64,000 bases of DNA from Spirodela intermedia (Eukaryota > Streptophyta > Magnoliopsida > Alismatales > Araceae), in NCBI GenBank assembly GCA_902729315.2, contig LR746276.1, positions 4,198,169-4,262,168 of the forward strand, written 5' to 3'. Every line of letters starts with the position of its first letter. The first letter of the stretch is position 1. A program made the position numbers and the translations under genes. The notes under the pieces are model-generated. The model was not told the origin of the DNA and made no database searches. It was given only the letters and a program-made list of their open reading frames with translations. This document shows, one piece after another, positions 22,142 through 33,485 of the stretch.

Positions 22142-23699
22142 AGAATCTATAAAATCCTCTTCTACTCCTATTTGATTTTGTTTTGGGCTGTCCACGTTTT
22201 TCTTTTCTTCTAATGTTTTGGGATAAGGATCAGGTAAGATCTTACCACTCAATGCATTCACTGTCCTAACATTTTCATTTTGTGGGTTTTTTCCTAGATT
22301 CATGCTACTAGACTCCCCTTGCTGAAATCCTATTGTTAGGCGGTTCCTTGGATTTTCTATGGGCTGACTAGGTAGTTGTCCCTTTTCTCTCTTATTCCCA
22401 AGAGCCTCTATAATTTATTTCTACTGCAGCATCATTTTATTCATAGTTTGTAGCATCATTTGGCTTATTTGCTACATCATTTCCATAGTATCAGGTTGGG
22501 TTTGAGAGGGCTGATTTTTCTAAAATCTATTTTCTTATTTTGGACGAAATTCAGAGTTTGAATTGAGTCTAAGTGTTTCTGGATTTTGAATATTATTTGG
22601 GTCTTTCCATGAAAAATTATTCCTCCAATTATAATTATAAGAATTTAAAAAAAGGCTCCCTATTTCTATTAAAACTGTGAGCTACTTGCACTTGTTCTTA
22701 CATAGGATGAAATGATAGATCTCAATTATAGCATTGAAATTCAGAATAATTATTTTTACCATACATAGGACATGTACTATTTGAATTAAATTGAAGGTTA
22801 AGAAGAGGCTTTCTAATATTGTCAATAAGTAAATTAAAATTTTCTAATCTTTGATTAATCTGATTAACCTCATTTCTTAATTTAGAATCATCATCATGAT
22901 GTAATTCATAAATTTCTCTCTTCTTATCCATGTCATATAATTCAAAAGAGGCTTTATCTCTAGATTTTTTACTTAAATTCTCATAAAGACTGTAAATCTC
23001 ATCAAGGGTTTTCTCCATAAAATTTCTTCTACATATAGAATCAACCATATTTCTGTGTTGTTCTAATAATTCATCATAAAAAATTCTATTGAGCTGCCAC
23101 TTGGGTATAACATGATGAGGACACTTTCTAAGTAAATCTTTGAATTTTTCCCATGTCTCATGTAAAGTTTCTTCTAGTCTTTGAGAAAAACTCCATATAT
23201 GTTTTCTCATATTTTGAGTTTTTCTTAAAGGATAAATTTTTTGAAAAAAAGCCTATTCTATGTCTTTCCAGCTAGTTAATTCTCTATCTAATGTGGATAG
23301 TTAATGACTAACTTTGTCCCTAAGTGTACGAAGAAATAATTTCATCTTAATAATTTTCAGTGTAACTTGAGGGAGATTAACTAAATCATAGACCATATGA
23401 AATTTTTCTAAGTACTGATGAGGTTCCTCTAAAGGCAATCCATGAAAATTAGAGAGTATTTGAAAATTTTCTGGATTTATTTCAAATTTAATAGTGAGTG
23501 CTAATAGGACTCTAATATTGGATGCTCTTTGAAATGAATCAGGGATATAATGATTTTTCATGGCCATAGGATTGTTTTCACTTTGACCTGTACTTCCTTC
23601 AAGATCTATCAAAATTAATATTTCTTTTGGATTTTTAGTTTTGAATGAAAGAATGAAAGGATTTTCTAGCCTTGGATGCAAGGATCTTCTACCATGCAT
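22142..23699 (-). pseudogene. gag of element C, broken
   Basis: The minus-strand ATG is at 23699 (MHGRRSLHP). The first frame runs to about 23301, then there is a stop near SHW and others downstream. Open pieces include 23210-22722, with HETWEKFKDLLRKCPHH and YELHHDDDS. In the Gln-rich tail, CAA codons have become TAA after FRPK and in QKQIIEA; both stops also occur at the same codons in element F. The fragment ends before the protease. Confidence 0.85.
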
Positions 23700-23893
23700 A
23701 AAAATCAATAAATTCGAGGGAAAAAGTTTAGTAACTGTTACCCTCCTTCAGTATGCTCTAGTCCTTGACTTGCTTCTCTTCATTCCCTTTTTTTTTATAA
23801 AAAAAAAGTTCGACAAAAAGAAAAAAAATAAGAATTATTTTTTTTGTGTACTCTAAGAGAAAAATAGAAAAATACTAAATATTATACAATACA

Positions 23894-23911
23894 TCCCTAG
23901 TAACGGTGCCA
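23894..23911 (-). other. Primer-binding site of element C, decayed
   Basis: The minus strand reads TGGCACCGTTACTAGGGA, the tRNA-Asp complement with three transitions, the most decayed of the five. Confidence 0.75.
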
Positions 23912-23916
23912 AGATT

Positions 23917-24974
23917 TGATGTGACTTATTTGTTGTATAGTAAATCACGTAAATTTAAAATTTATAAAACTAGAAAATACAAATTTTTGGATATTTAGAA
24001 GTATTTCTGAACAAATATATCAATTATAATTCAATAAAACTTCCAAAAATAGTGGTAGTTTTTCAAGTTGATCACAGGGATGTAATATAATATCAAGTAA
24101 TTATTCAGAATTTTCCTCAAAGAATACTATTTTCTATGAATTTTATACTAGGAAATGAAAATTAAATATATTTAAAATTCATGAAGAAAGGAAAATAAGG
24201 GTGGAGATGTCAAGATGGTATCAGCGCCCCACGAACGCGAATCGTACAGAAATAGATTTCCACCCGGTGATTCTTACATAAGCGATTACATACGATTTAA
24301 TTGATCAAATTAAGATCTGTAAAAGTCGGAAGAATCGTAATTGAATGAAGTAGAAATTTAAATGACACAAATTATCACTAAATGAAGCAGAAATTAAGTT
24401 GAAAGTAGGAAAATAGAGTTTCGCGTCGCGGCGGCGATGTGTTGGCGATGCACCAGAATCCTGAGCGTTTGGGAGGATCGTCGTGTAGTGTCCACGGCCT
24501 CAAAGGCTTTCCTTGGACAAGGACGACGTGGGCAATCTCTAGATCTCCTTGTGAAGTCTAAAGATCAATGAAATGGGTCGTCCGTCTCTAGCAGCTATCA
24601 CCCGACTGAGCAGAAAAATGACGACTTTGCGGCTCTACGGCGGTTGTCACCCAAGGGAGAAGAGCTGAATGGAGGTGGAGCGTGTGTCAGAAAGCTTCAT
24701 CCTCAAGTCTGCGTAGCAAGAAGAGGCTCTTCATTATAACCGGTACGCTCTCAAGAGGTGGCGACTCATCTCCCAGTGGATCGTCCTCTTCTCGACGACG
24801 GCTTGTTCGTCGATCAATCGGAGAAGCTTTACTCGATAGATTCGCGATCCTTTTATCACGAATCGTTCAGCATTTTTAGTAACAATGCTCCGCAAATCGT
24901 GTTGATGAGATTTTCGTCCATGATCTAGTGATTCTAGTGGCTTAATCCTTCACCGACGATCTGTAGGAAAGTCA
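23917..24974 (-). repeat. 5' LTR of element C, truncated
   Basis: On the minus strand it ends CACATCA next to the primer site. LTR homology stops after the segment equivalent to CGACTTTCCTGCAG; the first ~580 bp, including the USE/TATA block, are missing. It joins the AT-rich repeat U directly. Confidence 0.85.
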
Positions 24975-24985
24975 CTACCATGTTA

Positions 24986-26046
24986 AAATAGATTCACAAT
25001 GAAATCATATTTGAAATAGATTCACAATGAAATCATCACCACAAAAGAATAAAATATTTCAATTTGTGATGAAGTTTACAATATTAGTTGACAATTCATT
25101 AAGCTTAAGTTTAGAAAAGAATATGACAACACATGGCAAGATTTGTAACTATAGTAAAAAAAACAACTATTAGGAAGCCAAAAATGTAGAATATAAAATC
25201 ATGCCCACCTCTCTTTTGGTTTCTCATGCTACCTTAATTGAATCAATAAGGCTCTTTACAAAAGTATCATGACTCTTAATAGACTTGTAAACTTATTTTA
25301 ATAGATATAATGTCTCCTTGGATTAATTTTCCTTTCTATGAATTTGGTGTAATAATTTTATTTTACATAATTTTTTTAAAAAATAATCATTTAAAAAATT
25401 ATCAAGATAAATTATGAAGATATAACTATTTTTTTAATTAATTTTTATTTCTTTAAAATTGATTCTCCTTATGTTTCATTTATAGAATTCTTTAGAAAAA
25501 GGTTTATGCATATTCAATAACAAACTAAATGGTTTTATGATGGTAGTTTCCTCTATAGAATCAACTCCTGATTTTTAGCTTAAATAAACTGAGAAAATAT
25601 CATTTTTAATCTGTAATATCTAAAACAATTCGAGATTTTCTTGGTTACCTTCGTTTTGAATTTTACTACCCTCAAGCCCCAATTGAACCATATTTCAATA
25701 TCTATAAGATCATTTTCATTTAATTCAAGAATTTAAGGTAAAGATTGGGTGCTAATACGAAAAACCTAGGAGATGCTTTTCATGGTTTCTCGCCAAATAT
25801 AGAACGTATATAACTCTCTTTCTAAGGAACTTGGTAGGAAACGTTTTCTTTAACTTAGAGATCAAATGAAAAGAATAATTTTTTTATCAATACTTTAGGT
25901 TTTCATCGTTATTTCTCAATGGAGAATTTAACCCAATATAATCCGGTCTAAATCATTATTCCACTACCATGTTTTTATTTCTTATCATTAAATTTCTTCC
26001 AAAATTTTCCCAAGCACGCCAAATCACCCGTCTCATCCAAAGTCGT
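24986..26046 (+). repeat. AT-rich dispersed repeat U, copy 1
   Basis: About 1.06 kb that recurs at 29830-31064 in the same orientation and at 60150-61215 in reverse. Shared marks include TTTGTGATGAAG near the start, GACAACACATGGC, AGGCTCTTTACAAAA, TTTTCCTTTCTAT and ATTTCTCAATGGA. It starts with a 23-bp tandem pair (24986-25008 and 25014-25036, core AATAGATTCACAATGAAATC). It has no coding frame and I do not recognise a transposon family. Confidence 0.7.
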
Positions 26047-26813
26047 AAGAAAATGTTTATTAGTACTTTTTTTATTATCTGAATGTTTAAAGGGTCTACC
26101 GCTCCAGGCTGAGCTCTACAGTCCAACTGTTCCACATATTTTCCTCCTGCTTTTCTCCCACTGTGCGAAGCGAAGCAATCAGCCGGAACTGCTGATCACC
26201 ATTGGCGCCGAGGCTGAGCAGAGAAGCATGAACAAGCGAAGAGACACAGAGAGAGACAGAGAGAGAGAGAGAGGGGTAGACCTTGAAGACAGGAAGGTTC
26301 CGGTCCGTGGTGGACGCCGTCGCCGTTGTCGGCGTCGGAGCCTGTACATCGTCATCGCCGGTGTCCACGCCGCCGTGCATCATCATGCTCCTGCCGTCAG
26401 GCCTTGGTCGACGAAGATTCCGGCTCCGATCATCAACTTCCTAGAATTCTTCGGGGCACCCAACTTCTGGTGACAACGGAAGACCGCCGGCGATACGCAT
26501 TTAACCAAACAGAGAAAATATGCAGACATGTTCCTCCGCCGACGAGGAGGAAGAAGAAGAAAACCGGCAGCTGCATCTATGACCAGGAAAGGAAAGCAAC
26601 TCAAGAAAACTCGGCCGATCGAAGAAAACTCGGAGTAAATATCCGACGGATCGACGACCGCAGAAGCGGAAAACGATTCGAGAAAAATGTCAGAGAAATC
26701 CATCATCGTGCATACAAGAGAAAGAAGAAGAAAACTCGGGCGGGCGGCGGGCTAGAAGGGGAGAACCGGGCTCTTCCCCGCCCCGTCTGCCCACCCGTGT
26801 TGTCCCCTGTACA
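26047..26813 (-). other. 3' flank of CDC20 copy 1 with a possible unidentified exon
   Basis: GC-rich sequence downstream of the CDC20 stop, matched almost base for base in copy 2 (59381-60149). On the minus strand, 26440-26282 could be an exon: acceptor TTCTAG at its start, donor AAG|GTCTAC at its end, 53 open codons containing GRSMMMHGGVDTGDDDVQ and TDRNLPVFK. A (GA)n tract lies at about 26249-26273. The 3' UTR of CDC20 should also lie here. I cannot identify the exon; copy 2 has lost one base in it. Confidence 0.35.
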
Positions 26814-28573
26814 TTACCTGATGCGGCTGAAGCTGGAGAATGGCTCTAGGTCCGGAGGGGGCTTCGGAGGCGACTTCTTCGTCGTCTCCGGCGATCCAAA
26901 GACGTTCCAGAACCTCAGCGTCTCGTCACCCGACACCGACGCCACCGTGCACCCGTCCGGGCTCTGCGAAGCCGATATCTCGCCGTCATACCAGCATTAT
27001 AGACAACAGCTGGGAATAAACGGACAGGATCTGGGGGGATTTTGGTCCATACCACGGCCGTGCACAAGACTCGGGAACTGTGGCCGGTGAGGTCGATAAT
27101 CTTCCTAAAAGAGGGGTACTTCCACAAAGTCAGCTGGTTCTGACCGAACCCATGGGAGCTTAGCAGCTCCTTCTCCTTCTTGCTCCACAGCAGGGAGCAG
27201 ACCTGGGACCCCGTGTCCACCGAGTCGAGGCAAGTGCCGTTCTCGGTGTTCCAGAGCTTGATACACCGGTCGTTGCCGCCGCCGCCGGAGGCCAGCAGGT
27301 TGCTCTGGAAGGGGCACCATGCGAGGGCCTTCACGGCGGAGGCATGCTTGTCGAACCTGTGGATCCAGGGACCTTGGGAGGTCCGCGGAGCAGTGGCCGT
27401 CGATGCCCTGCGCAGGTCCCAGATGTGGACTAGGTTGTCGTCGCCGCCGCTGGCCAGACGCCGGCCGGAACCAGACCACCTTAACCCGCAGACTTCTCCT
27501 CTGTGGCCTCTGTATGAGTGGACGACGTGAGACCTGATTCTCACGTCGTTGTTCACCACCTTGCCATCCTTCCCTCCCGTCGTCAGAATGTGATTGCTCC
27601 ATGAGAGCGATCCGACTCGAGAACGGTGTACACCTCTCAGAGTCCTCAGCTGCAGCGGCGGATAAACACAGAGGACGATTCTCGTCAGAAAAGGAAACCC
27701 TGAAATCCTCTAGGCAGGGAGGGAAGGAGGTCTGGCCACTTACCAGTCGCTGGGAGTCGGTATCCCACAGCTGGACGTCGGAGCCGTTCAGACCCAGTGC
27801 AAGGTACCGGCCATCTGGAGCCCAGGAGACGCTCGCTGCGGCTCCGAGGTCGTCCTCCGCCATCATCATCTCCAACGTGGAACCGTCGGTGCCGTTCCAC
27901 AGGTGGACGGTGCTGCCGAGGGCGATAGACAGGATGTTCCTGCTCCCCCAGTCCAGCACGTTAAGATAGTAGTCGTCGGTCATGTCCGGGGCGTCCAGGA
28001 TCCGATCTGCCGACCGGGAGATTTCTCTCGTCTGTTTCGTGGACTTGGGCTGGTGATCGAAGGAGACCTCCTCGGCCGTGGAGGAGGAAGCAGGGGGCCG
28101 CGCCTGGAAGGCCAGAATCCGATTTCTATTCGGGAGCAACCTCTCGGCCAGGAGTTTCCCGTAGGTCTGCCCCGGATGGGAGGCCAGGGCGGCGGCTTTC
28201 TCCTTCTCTTTCCTGGTTTGTGTCAGCAGGTAGAAGGCCATGTCGAAGTCCATTGCTGATCTGTTGGGGATAAATCGATCGCCCTGAATCGCCGAGATGA
28301 TGACGTTCAGAGAACGAGTAACTACGCAATTAGGAATACGAAGGAAACGTAATCTGCAGAAATCATGAATCTGGTGGCACTAGAAATCTAAATCGAAACC
28401 CTAAATGGTTTAGAATAAAGAACTGGGTCAATCCGTCGAGGGCTTACGCTGTGCTTGGAAACGCCATGCTGCCTCGAGATGAGTCTTGACTGACGGGCCT
28501 CCTGAATGGAGCTGCGGCTTATCGAAGATGATTCCTCTTCGCTGCAGCTCTTCAATCCCCAGGAAGCCATCAT
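26814..28573 (-). CDS. CDC20: CDC20, APC/C activator (copy 1, intact, four exons)
   Basis: CDC20 recruits substrates to the anaphase-promoting complex in mitosis and is held by the spindle checkpoint. My model joins 28573-28448, 28283-27744, 27649-27053 and 26963-26814 (126, 540, 597 and 150 nt), giving 470 aa plus a stop; plant CDC20 proteins are usually about 450-460 aa. All three introns (164, 94 and 89 nt) are GT-AG and phase 0. Visible: [10 protein letters not shown] at the start, C-box DRFIPNR at 44-50, RILAF at 97-101, LDAPD at 138-142, a WD40 propeller (VHLWN, VQLWD, VHIWD, IKLWN, LRFWN) and the APC/C-binding Ile-Arg tail at 469-470. No KEN box is seen. The start is the first ATG of the exon (28573); the next codon is also ATG. 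G/C-rich third positions contrast with the surroundings. The 60-aa frame starting at the same ATG is the unspliced read-through. Confidence 0.9.
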
Positions 28574-29190
28574 CGCCGCGTCCCAGGATCTGCGAAATCA
28601 GCAGAGAAAAGGACCACAAGGCAAGAGGAAAACCAGCCGCAGACGCGGCAGACCGGCAGGCCAACGAGAGGTGGGAGGCAAGTAAGAAAACAGAGGAAGA
28701 GAGAAATCTCTGCGCAAAGAGATCGTCACGATAGCCGGGAAAGAAAACCACCCGCAGACGTGAGCTGTAGAAGAACGAGAAACCAGGAAGAACACGCCAG
28801 CAGACCTGGAGATCTATTGACAGAGGAGATGTGGAAAAATCAAGAAAAACAAGAAATAAACTTTCCCGTCGACGGGAATAATCCGCACAAAACCAACCAA
28901 GAAAGAAGACCAGTCGCAGAAGCAAATCTACAGACTAACGAGACACGAGAAGCAAGAACAAAGATTCACGGGATAAGGGACTTCCCCCCGCTCAAAGGCC
29001 GTCACCGAAACGAAAGACGGCCGCAGACGGAGCAGACTCGCAGGCCAATCCAGAGCGACCTCCGGCAGGAATCAACCGCAAGAGATCGCAGCACCAAGAA
29101 GGAGTCACCAGAGAGGTAGAGAGAGCGAGCGAGCGAGAGCGAGGGAGGGGTAGACAGAGAAAGAGCGGGAGAGAATGAGAGAGATGACTG
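28574..29190 (-). other. 5' leader of CDC20 copy 1
   Basis: About 600 nt between the expected start site and ATG 28573, pyrimidine-rich on the coding strand with CTCGCTCGCTCG-type repeats. The sequence just before the ATG (TTTCTCTGCTGATTTCGCAG) looks like a 3' splice site, so part of the leader may be an intron. No donor can be assigned with confidence. Confidence 0.5.
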
Positions 29191-29201
29191 GACGGAATGG
29201 G

Positions 29202-29270
29202 CTATATATACGGCCAAGATTCAAAGGCGCGCCAAGGCGTACTTCCCGCCAACGGTCATCTTCATAACGG
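29202..29270 (-). promoter_or_regulatory. CDC20 copy 1 core promoter: TATA, E2F and MSA elements
   Basis: On the coding (minus) strand TATATATAG lies at 29210-29202. Upstream, TTCCCGCCAA (29243-29252, + strand) is an E2F consensus. Overlapping it, GCCAACGGTCA (29248-29258) matches 10 of 11 positions of the M-specific activator consensus YCYAACGGYYA bound by three-repeat MYB factors. A second AACGG core is at about 29266-29270. The set fits a G2/M-expressed gene. Motifs are seen; use is inferred. Confidence 0.7.
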
Positions 29271-29285
29271 CCCGCCTCTTTCTCT

Positions 29286-29829
29286 CTCTTTAGGCAGGGG
29301 TTCTTGGCCCATGAATTAAGCGAGCTTAACTATGATAAGCTCCACATTGATTCACCGGTTTTTGCGCCATTTCCCTAGACTACTTAGCATAGTAAAAGGC
29401 ACCACAAAATCCTCTTTCTTCGTGTTGATGTTGATGGAACTGATCGTTGTAAAACTCTTATTGGTGTATTCAAGCATATTGGTTACTTTAAACTTTTTTT
29501 ATTATGGGTGATTGATTAACCATTGTAAACTCTAGGATTAAAATTTTCGGTCTCTTTATTGAATTGAAACACAAGAGATTAACTAACTTGTTCCATGTTA
29601 AGCTCCAAATTGTTCCATATCTAATCCCCTAAGATCCTTAAATCTTAGTCTATTAATTATCTTTCCCCTTCCAAGCAAGGAAGGAGAGTTCTATAAAGAG
29701 TTCTCTATCAGATCGTGCAAAATTTAACAATTTATTTACTTTTAGATTGTTTCATTTCAACGATCTTTCAAACATTGTTGATTTGAGCTAGTACTGCAAG
29801 TGTGTAGCATTTGGGTTTTTTTAATTCTA
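29286..29829. other. Upstream flank of CDC20 copy 1
   Basis: AT-rich, no coding frame. It is collinear in reverse with about 56346-56870 upstream of copy 2. A piece of it (about 29654-29715) is also found at about 50879-50945 next to an LTR fragment. Confidence 0.6.
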
Positions 29830-31064
29830 TACACAAGTATAGAAATGTGTATACACTTGAAATATATTGAAATAAATTCACAATGGAATAAGCACCACAT
29901 AAAAAATTAAATATTTCTATTTGTGATGAAGGCTATAATATTATTTGACAATTTATGACGCTTCAATTTTGGTACTGATGTGACAACACATGGCGAGATT
30001 TGTAACTAATGTTAAAAACTACTAGGCAGCCCTTAATGTAGAATATGGAGATTGGAGTTCAACCAACAAAGGAAATAAAGGATTGAGAATAATATGAGGA
30101 AAGTAATTTCGCTTGACCAAACCACTATAAGCCTAGTGTGTGAAAACTATTGAGAATAATTTGAGGAAAATACTAGTTTGATCATAAAAAAGGTCATGTT
30201 CACCTCTCTTTTAGTTCCTCATAGTGCCTTTATCAAATCAATAAGGCTCTTTACAAAACAAACATGACACTTAATAGACCAATACGCTTATTTGAATAGA
30301 TATATATGAGGTCTCTTTGAGTGACTTTTCCTTTCTATAGATTTACTATAAAAAAAAAGTCATAGATGTTAGAATAAGAATTTAATCTAATAGAAATTAT
30401 CTAAATCAATTAGGAAAGTACTAAATAATCTTAAAGTAAATTTTATTTCTGTAAAATTTATTCCATGTTTTATTCAGATGGAGTTGAAAATAGCACCCCT
30501 TTATTTCATTTATAAGAGTTTAAAACGAAAAATTATGAGTATTAAATAAACAACTAAATAGTATAGATATGTTTAGATATTATTTCTTTAAGAGGTGCTC
30601 TTGTTGCTTAGCTTAGTTAATTAGAAAATACCATTTTTGGTTTCAAATATCTAATGCTGCTTAGAATTTTCTCTAATATTTTCGTTTCTAAATTTTATTA
30701 CCCTCAGATATTTGCTTCAGCCACCTTCCAATATCCTAAGTACCATTTTCAATTATTTGAAGCATTTAAGGTAAAGATTGGGGACTAATTGATCAAATTC
30801 TGAAGATACATTTCACGTTTTCTCATCAAATAAATTTTATATGATATGCCTCTATTTGCGAAAAACTTATGAGGAAACATTTTTTATTTAGGTTAAAGGT
30901 TACATGAAAAAAGCTAAAAACAATTGTTATAAAATACTCAAGATTCTCATGATTATTTTTTATAATATATCAAAATCATTATCCCAATATAACAGTTCTT
31001 ATTTCTTGTCATCAAATTTATTCCAACATTTTCCCAAACTCACCAAATCACCTTCTGATCCACT
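29830..31064 (+). repeat. Repeat U, copy 2
   Basis: Same orientation and content as 24986-26046, more diverged, with about 150 bp extra around 30055-30190 (contains AAGCCTAGTGTGTGAAAA). Its first half (to about 30475) is duplicated in reverse at 55736-56345. CDC20 copy 1 therefore sits between two direct copies of U. Confidence 0.7.
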
Positions 31065-31808
31065 TTGCAAAAAGAGATGGGGAAATTGAGGGATAGAAGT
31101 TTACGGGGGGGAGGGGGGAGAATGTAGGTCTCTAATTGGGTAGACAAATTTAGGGGGTGGATGAATTAATTTTTCATTTTTTTTAGTTAAGTATAATATA
31201 TTTCTTTTTTGTTTCACTATAGTTTAATATATTGCATATTTCTCTATGTTAATATAAAAACATGAAACAATTTAGAAGAAGTTTGTGCACAAAAGATTGT
31301 ATAGTGGTTTGGCCAAACTCTATCAGCATATATTAACTTTTGAGGAATCCAACTGAATTATATTATTCCAGCACAAGAATGTGCTTAATTTTACAGGGTT
31401 TAATAACCTCATTCCCAAACTGTGGGTCTATGACCCTTAGAATTGCTACGCCCCTAAGTTTCCTCGTTGCGTACACATACATGTGCCTCAATGACCAATA
31501 TGACTATAGTGACGATGCAACACATGTCTCCATTAGTTCAAATACAATAATCAATGTGATTTCGTTGATGATATACTACAACTGTTTCAACCAGTCCACA
31601 CACCACAACTCAAAATAAAATAAAAAATAATCAAGAATGAGTTTTCACATCCTTCAAAAAAAAAAATTCATATACTAAGAGATGTACCATAGTTCAAATA
31701 TAGTGTTTGATGTTTTCAGATTTTTTTATACCTTAATATGTCTCGCATATACATATGTTATAGTCTTTGAGAATGTCACTAGATAAAGAAACAAGCATTG
31801 TCAAAAAA
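31065..31808. other. Intergenic, no gene seen
   Basis: A G-rich tract (7 G, A, 6 G) lies at 31105-31118. The 92-codon frame at 31340-31618 shows no motif or supporting context. The segment ends at the truncated LTR of element E. Confidence 0.5.
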
Positions 31809-33265
31809 AGTTTGAGATAAATGAAGAAAAATAAATAAAAATAAAAATATAGTAAAATAGGGGGGGGACCCACCGGCCAGCCGGGCCTATAAGTGAGTCA
31901 GAAGTGTAGTCGCGGAGGAGCCACAAGTAGGGGCTCGAGCGGCTAGGACCAATAGGGGCCCGTGTGCACCACTCCCCTTCCATGTCACCGGTGGCCAGCC
32001 GGCTATGGGGCAAGGAGTGGTCGTACACGTGCAAGAAAGGGACTTGATTGTAAATGTAATATTATTATATATTCACTAGAAACTTCGACACACAAGCGAT
32101 GTGGGACTAAACTCGCATCACACCTTCCCTAGAAAGGGCGGGCAACTAGTGCAAGTTCGAGTCCTCCTCGAGCCAAAACTCATATTTTTTATCTGATTAT
32201 CGTGACTTTCTTGCAGATCGCCGGTGAAGGATTAAGTCACTAGAATCACTAGATCATCAGCGAAAATCTCGTCAACACGATTCGCGGAGCATTGTTACTA
32301 AAATTGCTGAATGATTCGCAATAAAAGGATTGTGAATCCATTGAGTAAAGTATCTTTGATTGATCGACGAACAAGCCATCATCGGAAAGAGGACGATCCA
32401 CCGAGAGATGAGTCGCCACCTCCTGAGAGCGTACCAAATGCGATGAAGAGCCTCCTCTTGCTATGCGGACATGAGGATGAAGCTCCCTGACATGCACCCC
32501 ACCTCTATCCAGCTCCTCTCCCTCGAGTGACAGCCGCTAGAGAGCCGCAAAGTCGCCGTTTTTCCGCTCCGCTAGGTGACAGTTGCCGGAGATGATTCGA
32601 CGACCCATTTCATTGATCTCTAAACTTTGTAAGGAGATCTAGTGATTGCCCACGTCGTCCTTATCCAAGGAGAGCCTTCGAGGCCGTGGACACTACACGA
32701 CGATCCTCCCAAATACTCAGGATTCTAGTGTATTACCGACGCATCACCGCCGCGATGCCAGAACTCTATTTTCCTACTTTCAACTTAATTTCTGCTTCAT
32801 TTAGTGATAATTTGTGTCATTTAAATTTCTGCTTCATTCAATTATGATTCTTCTGGCTTTTACAGATCTTAATTTGATCAATTAAATCGTATGTAATTGC
32901 TTATGTAATAATCACCGGACAGAACTCTATTTTCGCTAGATTCGCGTTCACTAGATGCTAACACCATTCTGACATCCGCACCCTTATTTCCCTTTTTTCA
33001 TGAATTTTAAATATATCTTATTTTCATTTTCTAGTGTAAAATTCATAGAAAATAGTATTCTTTGAGAACAATTCTGAATAATTACCTGATAATATATTAC
33101 ATCCCTGTGATCGACTTGGAAAATTATCACTATTTTTTGAATTTTTATTGAATTATAATTGATATATTTGTTTAGAAATACTTGTAAATATCTAAAAATT
33201 TGCATTTTCTAGTTTTATAAATTTTAAATTTGCATGATTTACTACACAATAACTAAGTCACATCA
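31809..33265 (+). repeat. 5' LTR of element E, 5'-truncated
   Basis: LTR homology starts inside U3 (TTTGAGATAAATGAAG) and ends CACATCA. It carries the USE (CGATGTGGGAC) and a TATATAT with 24 nt between them, as in A. Confidence 0.86.
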
Positions 33266-33270
33266 AATTT

Positions 33271-33288
33271 TAGCACCGTTGCCGGGGA
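33271..33288 (+). other. Primer-binding site of element E
   Basis: TAGCACCGTTGCCGGGGA matches the tRNA-Asp complement with two transitions. Confidence 0.78.
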
Positions 33289-33485
33289 TGTTTTGCATAA
33301 TATTTAGTATTTTTCTGTTTTTCTCTTCTAGTACACAAAAAAAAATTAACTTTTATTTTATTTTCTTCTTGCCGAAATTTATTTTTTTTTAAAAAAAGGA
33401 ATGAAGAGAAGCAAGGCAAGGAATGGAGCATACTGAAGGAGGGTAACAATTACTAAACTTTTTCCCTCAAATTTATTGATTTTTT

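Larger units (their letters stand above)
22142..24974 (-). mobile_element. Element C: 5' fragment of an Athila-type element
   Basis: Reading the minus strand: a partial LTR, primer-binding site, leader and gag, ending inside gag at 22142 against LTR4. Protease and pol are absent. The LTR breaks off at about 24974 against repeat U. Confidence 0.88.

Noticed and set aside
26326-27090. Long plus-strand frame (254 codons) over the CDC20 3' end
   Set aside because: It is antisense to CDC20 exons and flank. Its length follows from high GC and it has no recognisable domain.
27105-28253. Single 382-codon frame taken as the whole CDC20
   Set aside because: After QRL it reads through intron 2 and then exon 3 in the wrong frame. 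The WD40 repeats only continue in the spliced model.
29830-29860. Helitron 3' end at the U hairpin
   Set aside because: The hairpin is followed too closely by a CTAA-like end, and no 5' TC terminus or A-T insertion site could be defined.
31105-31118. G-rich tract as a G-quadruplex
   Set aside because: Only two G-runs split by one A; a four-tract fold would need a zero-length loop.
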